A DNA stretch of 6,775 nt from Wenyingzhuangia sp039768865 (GCF_039768865.1 NZ_JBDMZQ010000125.1), one strand, 5' to 3'. Positions 1 to 6,315 are shown, counted from the stretch's first letter. The notes: generated from the sequence alone by a model not told the origin. Numbers and translations are program-made.

Positions 1-3
1 AAG

Positions 4-400
4 TGGAGACGCCGAGAATCGAACTCGGGTCCAAACGAGCAATTGCGTAGCTTTCTACATGCTTAGTTTTTATCGTATTGTCGGCAGTGGGCCGGCTAAA
101 AACGACCTACCCAAAGCTTAACTTATTGAGTTTCGGAAACACAGCTAAGTAATGCGTTTCCTATGTAGACTTTTACGACATCTCTAAATTGCACGCGGTC
201 TATCAGCGCTGGCAGGAGATGCATAGCTTGCTCACCTTGTGAGCCTAGGCCTTATCGTACTATTAATTCGGATAATTAGGCAGCCATGGCGAAAGATTCT
301 TCACCGTTTATTTGTTTAGAACCTCGATTTACGAGAAAGAGTTCCATCTCTCGGCATGCTTACTAGTTAACTGACCTCGCTGTCAAAACCAGTCGTCCCC
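4..400 (-). ncRNA. ssrA: transfer-messenger RNA (tmRNA, SsrA), complete
   Basis: tmRNA rescues ribosomes stalled on broken mRNAs: it enters like alanyl-tRNA, then serves as template for a degradation tag, acting with SmpB. On the minus strand the RNA starts GGGGACGACUGGUUUUGAC at 400 and ends GUCUCCA at 4. The 5' GGGGACG pairs with the 3' CGUCUCC as a 7-bp acceptor stem with one G-U pair, leaving A4 as discriminator. A T-arm is visible: CCGAG (28-24), loop UUCGAUU (23-17), CUCGG (16-12). The GGUUUUGAC D-arm analogue follows the 5' end. A tag reading frame lies about 95 nt from the 5' end. The next bases after A4 read CTT, so the terminal CCA is not encoded and must be added after processing. 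The length, 397 nt, is normal for a one-piece tmRNA. The pseudoknots were not folded in detail. Identification is very secure. Confidence 0.96.
276..305 (-). other. tmRNA proteolysis-tag reading frame (GEESFAMAA, then stop)
   Basis: Inside ssrA on the minus strand, the sequence UAAAC is followed by GGU GAA GAA UCU UUC GCC AUG GCU GCC UAA, encoding Gly-Glu-Glu-Ser-Phe-Ala-Met-Ala-Ala. A glycine resume codon and an Ala-Ala end preceded by hydrophobic residues fit known bacterial tags, which are recognised by ClpXP-type proteases. With the alanine carried by tmRNA itself, the appended peptide would be A-GEESFAMAA. The resume codon (305-303) is inferred from the frame and the upstream UAAAC context, not from experiment. 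Confidence 0.88.
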
Positions 401-403
401 ATA

Positions 404-435
404 TTGTCAAAGAAGTTTGCAAATGTATATATTTA
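404..435 (+). promoter_or_regulatory. candidate promoter for the DUF3820 gene (TTG-N21-TATATTTA)
   Basis: TTG at 404-406 and TATATTTA at 428-435 are separated by 21 nt, within the spacing used by the Bacteroidota primary sigma factor. The -7 box differs from TAnnTTTG only in its last base. Transcription would begin near 440, leaving about 25 nt before the ATG at 467. The element overlaps the opposite-strand ssrA promoter, so the two would compete for the same stretch. Confidence 0.4.
420..427 (-). promoter_or_regulatory. -7 promoter box for ssrA (TACATTTG)
   Basis: On the minus strand TACATTTG matches the Bacteroidota -7 consensus TAnnTTTG exactly and lies 20 nt before the mature 5' end of tmRNA. 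That position predicts a short 5' leader of roughly 10-15 nt, removable by RNase P. No TTG occurs at the usual spacing; the nearest (456-454) is 26 nt away, so the -33 element is weak or degenerate. The box match is seen; its activity is inferred. Confidence 0.55.
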
Positions 436-466
436 TACCCTCATAACCCATCGCAATATACAAATA

Positions 467-688
467 ATGAAAAATTTGTTCGACCAAGATTATTTAATCA
501 AACTCGCCAACACTAAAATGCCATTTGGAAAATACAAAGGTTATGATTTGATCAATCTACCCGAACATTACATCGTTTGGTATAAAACCAAAGGTTTCCC
601 CCCAGGAACCCTAGGCAGAATGATGTCTGAGGTCTATGAGTTAAAACTAAATGGCTTAGAAGATTTGATTCTAAAACTCAAAAAATAA
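467..688 (+). CDS. small DUF3820-family protein, 73 residues
   Basis: The protein is short and has no signal peptide or membrane segment. Its core reads MPFGKYKG (residues 18-25), LPEHYIVWY (31-39) and GFPPGTLG (43-50). This resembles the DUF3820 family, sometimes labelled putative quorum-sensing-regulated virulence factor; that label rests on thin evidence and should not be taken as a function here. The molecular role is unknown. I chose the ATG at 467. A frame-compatible TTG at 404 would add 21 residues, but that extension reads as non-conserved sequence and falls on the promoter elements, so it is unlikely to be coding. The upstream region is A-rich without a clear Shine-Dalgarno site. The gene is divergent from ssrA and convergent with kdsA, so it is probably transcribed alone. 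Family assignment is from memory of the motif pattern. Confidence 0.82.
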   Translation: MKNLFDQDYLIKLANTKMPFGKYKGYDLINLPEHYIVWYKTKGFPPGTLGRMMSEVYELKLNGLEDLILKLKK

Positions 689-748
689 AAGAAGGGGGTA
701 GACAAAACCCAGTCCTCTAAAACTGAATTTCATGATTAAAACTCCTTT
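689..748. other. 60-bp convergent gap between the DUF3820 gene and kdsA
   Basis: Two genes end towards each other here. The only dyad seen is GGGT (696-699) with ACCC (707-710), a 4-bp stem with a 7-nt loop. Read on the minus strand it is followed by a T-rich stretch lying in the 3' end of the DUF3820 gene, so it might end kdsA transcripts, but it is too short to call a terminator. No other element is recognised. Confidence 0.3.
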
Positions 749-1567
749 TTACAGAGTGTTAATGACTTTCCTAATGGCTGTCAAATCTGTCAATAGCTTT
801 TCTAAATATTGAAGATCTAACATATTCGCACCGTCAGATTTTGCCGCAGCAGGATCAAAATGAGTTTCTATAAACAAACCATCAACGCCAGTTGCAATTC
901 CAGCTCTAGCAATGGTGCCAATCATGTCTGGTCTTCCTCCAGTAACTCCACTTGTTTGATTGGGTTGCTGCAAAGAGTGAGTCACGTCTAAGACCGTTGG
1001 CGCAAATTGCCTCATTTCTGGAATTCCTCTAAAATCAACCACCATATCTTGATAGCCAAACATCGTCCCCCTATCTGTAACCCAGGCTTTATCTGAACCT
1101 GTATCTTTTACTTTTTGGACAGCATGTTGCATGGCTCCTGGACTCATAAATTGCCCTTTCTTTAAGTTGACAACTTTTCCAGTTCTAGCAGCTGCCACCA
1201 CCAAATCTGTTTGACGAACCAAAAAGGCAGGAATCTGTAACACATCAACATATTCTGCTGCCATTGCAGCATCAGAAATTTCGTGAATATCTGTAACGGT
1301 AGGCACATCAAAAGTTTCGGAAACTTTACGCAAAATTTTCAAAGCTTTTTCATCTCCTATTCCGGTAAAACTATCAACCCTAGAGCGATTCGCTTTTTTA
1401 AAACTCCCCTTGAACACATAAGGAATGTTTAATTTGTCTGTTATGCTAACTACTCGCTCTGCAATGCTCAAAGCCATATCTTCTCCCTCAATGGCACAAG
1501 GTCCAGCCAATAAGAAAAAGTTGTCACTGTTTGCATGTTTTATTCTGGGGATTACATTTAAGTCCAT
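749..1567 (-). CDS. kdsA: 3-deoxy-8-phosphooctulonate synthase (Kdo-8-phosphate synthase)
   Basis: KdsA condenses phosphoenolpyruvate with D-arabinose 5-phosphate to give Kdo 8-phosphate, the first committed step towards the Kdo of lipopolysaccharide; it is cytoplasmic. The 272-residue product has family motifs in order: LLAGPCAIEG (19-28), FKGSFKKANRSR (52-63), PTVTDIHE (89-96), KKGQFMSPGAM (136-146), TDRGTMFGY (164-172), DVTHSLQQPN (194-203) and GLFIETHFDPAAAKSDG (230-246). Cys24, His197, Glu234 and Asp245 occupy the four metal-ligand positions of the metal-dependent class; the E. coli-type enzyme has Asn in place of the Cys. The ATG at 1567 gives the family's usual start (MDLNVIP). The TTG at 1591 would add eight residues, but it lies inside a perfect -7 promoter box, so it is rejected. 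The gene has its own promoter, is divergent from mpl and sits apart from other Kdo genes. Confidence 0.96.
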   Translation of the reverse strand: MDLNVIPRIKHANSDNFFLLAGPCAIEGEDMALSIAERVVSITDKLNIPYVFKGSFKKANRSRVDSFTGIGDEKALKILRKVSETFDVPTVTDIHEISDAAMAAEYVDVLQIPAFLVRQTDLVVAAARTGKVVNLKKGQFMSPGAMQHAVQKVKDTGSDKAWVTDRGTMFGYQDMVVDFRGIPEMRQFAPTVLDVTHSLQQPNQTSGVTGGRPDMIGTIARAGIATGVDGLFIETHFDPAAAKSDGANMLDLQYLEKLLTDLTAIRKVINTL

Positions 1568-1588
1568 GATCTCTAAATTTCTGTGTGA

Positions 1589-1620
1589 CAAAGATAACTA
1601 TTCTTAAAAGCGGTTTGCAA
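1589..1620 (-). promoter_or_regulatory. kdsA promoter (TTG-N21-TATCTTTG)
   Basis: On the minus strand TTG (1620-1618) is followed after 21 nt by TATCTTTG (1596-1589), a perfect match to the Bacteroidota pattern TTG-N(17-23)-TAnnTTTG. Transcription is predicted to begin near 1583, giving a leader of about 15 nt before the ATG at 1567. It is the best promoter match in the window and also settles the kdsA start. Confidence 0.72.
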
Positions 1621-1648
1621 TTATTTTTCATAGAGAATTTAAACCGCT
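1609..1648. repeat. 8-bp inverted repeat around the kdsA -33 element
   Basis: AGCGGTTT (1609-1616) and AAACCGCT (1641-1648) are perfect reverse complements separated by 24 bp. The left arm lies between the -33 and -7 elements of the kdsA promoter and the right arm lies upstream of the -33. The arms are GC-richer than their surroundings. It could be a bipartite operator, or chance. It is not followed by a T-run and would not act as a simple terminator. Confidence 0.4.
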
Positions 1649-1729
1649 ACCCATCGTTATATTGATAATCGTAATGGATTTACATATTTAATCTCTAAAA
1701 CCAAGGCATAGATGAACACCTTTTATTAA

Positions 1730-1744
1730 ATTTACCCTGTAAAT
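1730..1744. repeat. short dyad ATTTAC-CCT-GTAAAT upstream of mpl
   Basis: Six-base arms (1730-1735 and 1739-1744) form a perfect dyad around CCT, 28 bp before the mpl ATG. The left arm overlaps TAAATTTA (1727-1734), a one-mismatch -7 box with no TTG at the right distance. It could be an operator at a weak mpl promoter. A dyad this short in AT-rich DNA can easily arise by chance. Confidence 0.25.
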
Positions 1745-1772
1745 AGACCTACTCGTCTGAAACTACAAATCC

Positions 1773-3125
1773 ATGAAAATACATTTCATAGCCATCGGAG
1801 GAAGCGCCATGCACAACCTAGCTATTGCACTCCACAACAAGGGATATCAAATTACAGGGAGTGATGACACCATCTTTGAACCCTCAAAATCGAGGCTAGC
1901 AAATAAAGACTTGCTTCCGCTAACTCTTGGATGGTATCCTGAAAAAATAACAACGAATCTAGATGCTGTTATTTTGGGAATGCATGCCAAACCAGACAAT
2001 GTAGAACTTTTAAGAGCACAAGAATTAGGACTAAAAATTTATTCGTACCCTGAATTTTTATTCGAGCAATCCAAACAAAAAACAAGAGTAGTCATTGGAG
2101 GTTCTCACGGAAAAACAACCATCACTTCGATGATTCTACACGTGATGAACTATCTTGAAATCGAGGTTGATTATATGGTAGGTGCACAACTAGAAGGTTT
2201 TGACACCATGGTACATTTGACCGAAGAAAATGAATTCATAGTTTTAGAAGGAGATGAGTATTTATCTAGCCCAATAGACAGGCGCCCTAAATTTCACCTG
2301 TACAAACCTAACATTGCCTTAATGAGTGGGATCGCATGGGACCATATCAATGTTTTTCCTACGTTTGAAAATTACTTGGAACAGTTTTCTATTTTCACAG
2401 ACGCTATCACCCCGGGTGGAATTATGGTTTACAACCAAGAAGATGAACACGTGAAAAACGTAGTTGAGAACTCTAAAAACACCATCAAGAAATACCCATA
2501 CACCACTCCTAATTATACCATTGAAGAAGGGACAACGCTTTTAGATACTCCTGAGGGCGATTTACCGCTTGAGTTTTTTGGAAAACACAACTTACAAAAC
2601 TTAGCAGGAGCCAAATGGATTTGCCTACATATGGGGGTTGGAGAAGAAGAATTTTACGAAGCCATTGAAAGTTTCAAAGGAGCCAACAAGCGACTAGAAA
2701 AAATAGCTGAGAACAAAGAGGCCGTTGTTTTTAAAGATTTTGCGCATTCTCCAAGCAAGGTAGCAGCAACAACGAAAGCGGTTAAGCATCAATATCAGAA
2801 CAGACACCTATTGGCTTGTCTTGAACTACATACATATAGCAGTTTAAATGCAGCGTTTTTAAAAGAGTATAAGGGTGCGCTAAACGCAGCAGATACAGCT
2901 GTGGTTTTTTATGCTCCAGAGGCTGTTGCCATCAAGCAATTGGACAATATTTCTGAACAACAAATCAAGAACGCTTTTGAAAGAGACGACCTGATTATTT
3001 ATACAAATCCCGAGGACTTCAAAAACTTCTTGTTCCAACGAAATATGGAAAATAGTGCGACTGTATTGATGAGTTCAGGGAATTACGGAGGGCTAAATTT
3101 TGATGAAGTAAAGCACTTACTTTAG
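1773..3125 (+). CDS. mpl: UDP-N-acetylmuramate:L-Ala-gamma-D-Glu-meso-DAP ligase (Mpl, murein recycling)
   Basis: Mpl is an ATP-dependent cytoplasmic Mur ligase that attaches the tripeptide L-Ala-D-Glu-mDAP, recovered from old peptidoglycan, directly to UDP-MurNAc, bypassing MurC, MurD and MurE. The 450-residue protein opens with the N-terminal Rossmann-like glycine motif HFIAIGGSAMHNLA (4-17). It then shows the ATP loop GGSHGKTT (109-116), the acidic EGDEY (159-163), WDHINVFPT (189-197), GKHNLQNLAGA (270-280), KRLE (306-309), KDFAHSPSK (321-329) and MSSGNYGG (433-440). The length and GSAMHNLA opening fit Mpl rather than MurC, whose motif normally reads GIGGIGMSGIA-like. The DFAH-PSK motif has Ser where MurC has a second His. 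The ATG gives the canonical family start. The gene stands alone, about 150 bp before secDF, and no good terminator follows it, so read-through into secDF is possible. MurC is the main alternative label, judged less likely. Confidence 0.88.
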   Translation: MKIHFIAIGGSAMHNLAIALHNKGYQITGSDDTIFEPSKSRLANKDLLPLTLGWYPEKITTNLDAVILGMHAKPDNVELLRAQELGLKIYSYPEFLFEQSKQKTRVVIGGSHGKTTITSMILHVMNYLEIEVDYMVGAQLEGFDTMVHLTEENEFIVLEGDEYLSSPIDRRPKFHLYKPNIALMSGIAWDHINVFPTFENYLEQFSIFTDAITPGGIMVYNQEDEHVKNVVENSKNTIKKYPYTTPNYTIEEGTTLLDTPEGDLPLEFFGKHNLQNLAGAKWICLHMGVGEEEFYEAIESFKGANKRLEKIAENKEAVVFKDFAHSPSKVAATTKAVKHQYQNRHLLACLELHTYSSLNAAFLKEYKGALNAADTAVVFYAPEAVAIKQLDNISEQQIKNAFERDDLIIYTNPEDFKNFLFQRNMENSATVLMSSGNYGGLNFDEVKHLL

Positions 3126-3182
3126 GCAGACAAACTAAGTGTTTACAGGGTTCTATAACCCCTCAATAGATTCATCATTATG

Positions 3183-3233
3183 AATATTTCAACAATTCAT
3201 TGCTAAAATTAGACTTTATTAAGTTGAAATATT
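3183..3233. repeat. 11-bp perfect inverted repeat in the secDF promoter
   Basis: AATATTTCAAC (3183-3193) and GTTGAAATATT (3223-3233) are perfect reverse complements separated by 29 bp. The right arm ends on the first base of the secDF -7 box, and the two arms bracket the -33 position. Possible roles are a bipartite operator or, in RNA, a long-loop hairpin at the 3' end of mpl transcripts. No T-run follows, so a standard intrinsic terminator is unlikely. Confidence 0.5.
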
Positions 3234-3240
3234 ATATTTG
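3209..3240 (+). promoter_or_regulatory. secDF promoter candidate (TTA-N21-TATATTTG)
   Basis: TATATTTG (3233-3240) matches the Bacteroidota -7 consensus exactly. At the usual distance of 21 nt upstream lies TTA (3209-3211, within TTAGAC), one base off the -33 TTG. Transcription is predicted near 3246, leaving about 35 nt of A-rich leader before the ATG at 3281. The -7 box is convincing; the -33 is weaker. Confidence 0.55.
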
Positions 3241-3280
3241 CTGACTTACATAAAAATACCAAGAGAAAACATACATAAAA

Positions 3281-6247
3281 ATGCAAAACAAAGGACTTAT
3301 TAGATTATTCGCCATCCTTTTTGGACTGGCAAGCTTATACTCTTTATCTTTTACTTTTTTCGCGAACAAAGTAGAAAAAGAGGCACTGACATATGCAAAA
3401 GCAAACGCAGAAGAAAACGACGGAAGAGAAATTGCCAAACAAGAAAAGAAATATCTTGATTCTGTTGCCAATATTCCTGGTGTATTAGGGTTTGGAGATT
3501 ACACCTACAACGACATTAAGGACAAAGAAATCAACTTAGGTCTAGATTTAAAAGGTGGAATTAACGCAACGCTACAAGTTTCTGTAAAAGACATCTTAAT
3601 TGGATTGTCTAATGACTCCAAAAACCCTGTCTTCAACAAAGCACTAGACGCAGCTTCAATTGCTCAAAAAAACTCTTCAAATAGTTACTTTGATTTGTTT
3701 TATCAAGAATTTGAAAAAATTGCTGGAGAAACCAAACTAAGTGATCCTTCTATTTTTGGAACTAAAAATTTACGTGAGAAAATAACGTTCAATACATCTA
3801 ATAGTGAAGCTAAAGATATCATCGCTGGAGAAATCGATGCCTCTATCTCTACTGCTTTTCAAGTATTACGTTCTCGTATTGATAAATTCGGGGTTACACA
3901 ACCCAACATTCAAAGAATTGGTACTTCTGGAAGAATCCTCATAGAATTACCAGGAGCTAAAGATGTGGAGCGTGTTAAAAAATTATTACAATCTACAGCA
4001 GAATTACAGTTCTGGGAAGTATACACAGGTCAAGAATTGGTTCAATTCTTAATCGCTGCCAATCAAAAAGTAACTGAAATGATCGCAGCTGAAACTCCAA
4101 AAGAGAAAGTAGAAGTTGCAAAGGAAGAAAAAACATCAGAAGACTCAATTGATGATTTATTAGGAGCTGTTGAAACAGAAACTGATTCTATTTCAAATCT
4201 AAAATCTAGTTTATTTAGCTATTTACAGCCTACTGGTCAAGTCTCTTCTGTTATTGGATATGCCGCAGTGAAAGATACTGCCAAAGTAAACGAATACTTA
4301 AACAACAAAGACGTTAGAGCTTTACTTACAGGAGATTACAAGTACGCTAAGTTTTTATGGGATGCCAAATCTACTAACGATGTACTACCATTATACGCAA
4401 TCAAATCTAACAGAAATGATCAAGCGCCTATAGAGGGAGATGTCATCTCTGATGCAAGCCAACAGTTTGATCAACTAGGAGCAAATCCTGAGGTAAGCAT
4501 GACGATGAACGGAAATGGTTCCAAACTATGGGCAAAAATGACAGGCGCAAATGTTGGTAAATTTGTAGCTGTTGTTTTAGACAACTATGTTTACACGGCG
4601 CCTAGAGTAAACGATGCCATCACTGGAGGAAGAACTTCTATCTCAGGTAACTTTACTATCGAAGAAGCTACCGATTTGGCAAATGTTTTAAAAGCAGGTA
4701 AACTACCAGCTGCCGCTCACATTATTCAATCCGAAATTGTTGGACCTTCTCTAGGTCAAGAGGCAATCAATGCTTCCTTAATTTCCTTCGCTATTGCTAT
4801 TATCCTTGTGTTGGCTTGGATGATTTTATACTACGGAAAAGCAGGATGGTATGCTGATATTGCTTTATTGGTAAACATCATCTTTATTTTTGGAGTGCTT
4901 ACATCATTTGGAGCCGTACTGACATTGCCTGGGATTGCTGGTATTATTTTAACCATTGGAATGTCTGTTGATGCAAACGTTATTATCTTCGAAAGCATCA
5001 AGGAAAATCTTAGAAGCGGTAAAGGAATCAATGGTGCTATTGATAGAGGATTTAGTATCAAAGGGGCTTTGTCTGCTATTTTAGACGCAAACGTAACCAC
5101 ACTTTTAACAGGTGGTATTTTGTACGTTTTCGGAACAGGACCTATCCAAGGATTTGCATTTACTTTAATTGTTGGTATTTTAACTTCTTTGTTCTCTGCC
5201 ATATTTATCACCAGATTGCTTTTGGATGCAGCTACGGCAAAAGGAAAAACTCTGGCATTCAACACTGGAACAACAAAAAACTGGTTTACAGGTATTGATA
5301 TTGAATTCTTACAAAAACGAAAAAAAGCATATCTAGTTTCAGCCCTTATTATCCTTACAGGTATCGGTTCTCTATTTACCAATGGACTAAATTATGGCGT
5401 TGACTTTGTTGGAGGAAGAACCTACACTGTTCGCTTTGATCAAAGCATAAAGCCTATTGAAGCTACTGAATCACTGAAAGCATTTTTTGGATCTGCTCCC
5501 GAAGTGAAAACATACGGAAACAGCAACCAATTAAAAATCACAACCAAATATCTAATCGATCAAGAAGGTGCTGCTACAGATGGACAAGTAGAAACCGCAT
5601 TGTTTAACGGTTTGAAACAATTCTTCCCAGAAGGAACAACTATTGAAAAGTTTAAGGGTGGATTTATTGGTCAAGACACTGGAATATTATCTTCTGCGAA
5701 AGTTGAACCAACCATTGCTGATGACATCAAAGAAGCTGCAGGATGGGCTATATTTGGTTCTCTTCTTGGGGTCTTCTTGTATATTTTACTAAGATTTAAG
5801 AAGTGGGAATACTCACTAGGTGCTGTAGTTGCTGTTTTCCATGATGTACTCGTTGTACTCTCTGTATTCTCTATTACATATAGATTAATGCCATTTGACA
5901 TGGAAATAGATCAAGCGTTTATTGCTGCGATCTTAACCGTAGTAGGTTATTCTTTAAATGATACTGTGGTTATTTTTGATAGAATCCGTGAATATTCTAA
6001 CGAGCACAAGAAATGGTCATTCTTAGCTGTAGTAAACAAAGGATTAAGTTCTACTTTAGGACGTACCATCAACACTTCTATTACTACTCTAGTAGTATTG
6101 ATTGCTATTTTCCTATTTGGTGGAGACAGCATTAAAGGATTTATGTTTGCCTTAATTATTGGTGTAATTGTAGGTACTTATTCTTCATTGTTTATCGCAT
6201 CACCGATCATGTATGACACTGTAAATAAAAAATCTAGCAAACAATAA
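3281..6247 (+). CDS. secDF: fused protein translocase subunit SecDF
   Basis: SecDF sits in the inner membrane beside SecYEG and uses the proton gradient to pull exported proteins through on the periplasmic side. The 988 residues contain both subunits. The SecD half has a first membrane helix (about 7-27), the periplasmic GLDLKGG (87-93), VLRSRIDKFGVTQP (195-208), the YVYTAPRVNDAITGGR stretch (436-451), then five helices (about 499-648) including GMSVDANVIIFE with Asp564. The SecF half has helix 7 (about 683-703), GVDFVGGR (706-713), and helices at about 821-975 with GYSLNDTVVIFDRIRE (Asp894) and LGRTINTSITTL (Arg928). Asp564, Asp894 and Arg928 align by motif with residues of the proton path in Thermus SecDF. 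A Lys/Glu/Ser-rich low-complexity stretch (about 262-307) interrupts the SecD periplasmic domain. The length is normal for Bacteroidota SecDF. It has its own promoter and is closed by a strong terminator. Confidence 0.97.
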   Translation: MQNKGLIRLFAILFGLASLYSLSFTFFANKVEKEALTYAKANAEENDGREIAKQEKKYLDSVANIPGVLGFGDYTYNDIKDKEINLGLDLKGGINATLQVSVKDILIGLSNDSKNPVFNKALDAASIAQKNSSNSYFDLFYQEFEKIAGETKLSDPSIFGTKNLREKITFNTSNSEAKDIIAGEIDASISTAFQVLRSRIDKFGVTQPNIQRIGTSGRILIELPGAKDVERVKKLLQSTAELQFWEVYTGQELVQFLIAANQKVTEMIAAETPKEKVEVAKEEKTSEDSIDDLLGAVETETDSISNLKSSLFSYLQPTGQVSSVIGYAAVKDTAKVNEYLNNKDVRALLTGDYKYAKFLWDAKSTNDVLPLYAIKSNRNDQAPIEGDVISDASQQFDQLGANPEVSMTMNGNGSKLWAKMTGANVGKFVAVVLDNYVYTAPRVNDAITGGRTSISGNFTIEEATDLANVLKAGKLPAAAHIIQSEIVGPSLGQEAINASLISFAIAIILVLAWMILYYGKAGWYADIALLVNIIFIFGVLTSFGAVLTLPGIAGIILTIGMSVDANVIIFESIKENLRSGKGINGAIDRGFSIKGALSAILDANVTTLLTGGILYVFGTGPIQGFAFTLIVGILTSLFSAIFITRLLLDAATAKGKTLAFNTGTTKNWFTGIDIEFLQKRKKAYLVSALIILTGIGSLFTNGLNYGVDFVGGRTYTVRFDQSIKPIEATESLKAFFGSAPEVKTYGNSNQLKITTKYLIDQEGAATDGQVETALFNGLKQFFPEGTTIEKFKGGFIGQDTGILSSAKVEPTIADDIKEAAGWAIFGSLLGVFLYILLRFKKWEYSLGAVVAVFHDVLVVLSVFSITYRLMPFDMEIDQAFIAAILTVVGYSLNDTVVIFDRIREYSNEHKKWSFLAVVNKGLSSTLGRTINTSITTLVVLIAIFLFGGDSIKGFMFALIIGVIVGTYSSLFIASPIMYDTVNKKSSKQ

Positions 6248-6252
6248 ACTGC

Positions 6253-6286
6253 TTATTTTTATAACAAAAAAACCGTTCTATCTTTA
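6253..6286 (+). promoter_or_regulatory. weak hpt promoter candidate inside the terminator
   Basis: Only 16 nt separate the terminator from the hpt ATG. The sole TAnnTTTG-like box within reach is TATCTTTA (6279-6286), one mismatch, lying in the loop and right arm of the hairpin, with TTA (6253-6255) 23 nt upstream in place of TTG. Initiation would fall near 6292. It is a weak candidate; the alternative is that hpt depends on read-through from secDF. Confidence 0.22.
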
Positions 6287-6299
6287 GAACGGTTTTTTT
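6266..6299 (+). terminator. strong intrinsic terminator after secDF
   Basis: CCGTTCTA (6273-6280) and TAGAACGG (6285-6292) form an 8-bp stem with the 4-nt loop TCTT. It is flanked by seven A (6266-6272) and seven T (6293-6299), which extend the helix to 15 bp. It begins 18 nt after the secDF stop. The A-tract makes it formally able to work in both directions, though no gene arrives from the right. Confidence 0.92.
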
Positions 6300-6315
6300 G
6301 TAAATATCCATATAA

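Noticed and set aside
404..466. Upstream TTG start for the DUF3820 protein adding 21 residues
   Set aside because: The extension covers the ssrA and DUF3820 promoter elements and begins four bases from the tmRNA 5' end.
1568..1591. Upstream TTG start for kdsA adding eight residues
   Set aside because: The TTG lies inside the perfect -7 box TATCTTTG, and the ATG at 1567 gives the usual family N-terminus.
1425..1607. Plus-strand open frame of 60 codons over the start of kdsA
   Set aside because: It is antisense to the conserved N-terminus of KdsA and has no similarity to any family I recognise.
1653..1675. Direct repeat ATCGTTAT / ATCGTAAT in the kdsA-mpl gap
   Set aside because: Eight bases with one mismatch in AT-rich DNA is at chance level and does not line up with a promoter.
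3143..3161. Hairpin GGGTT-CTAT-AACCC after mpl as a terminator
   Set aside because: The stem is only 5 bp and is not followed by a T-run, so it does not meet the standard for an intrinsic terminator.
3232..3471. Minus-strand open frame of 79 codons across the secDF promoter and start
   Set aside because: It runs opposite the first membrane helix of SecDF, so its apparent hydrophobicity is a mirror effect; no promoter or family support.
4831..5382. Open frame of 183 codons on the minus strand inside secDF
   Set aside because: It lies wholly opposite the membrane helices and conserved motifs of SecDF, has no recognisable domain, and is explained by the hydrophobic codon pattern of the real gene.
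5671..6132. Two further minus-strand open frames opposite the SecF half (5671-5901, 5947-6132)
   Set aside because: Short, without family resemblance, and fully inside a strongly conserved coding region on the other strand.
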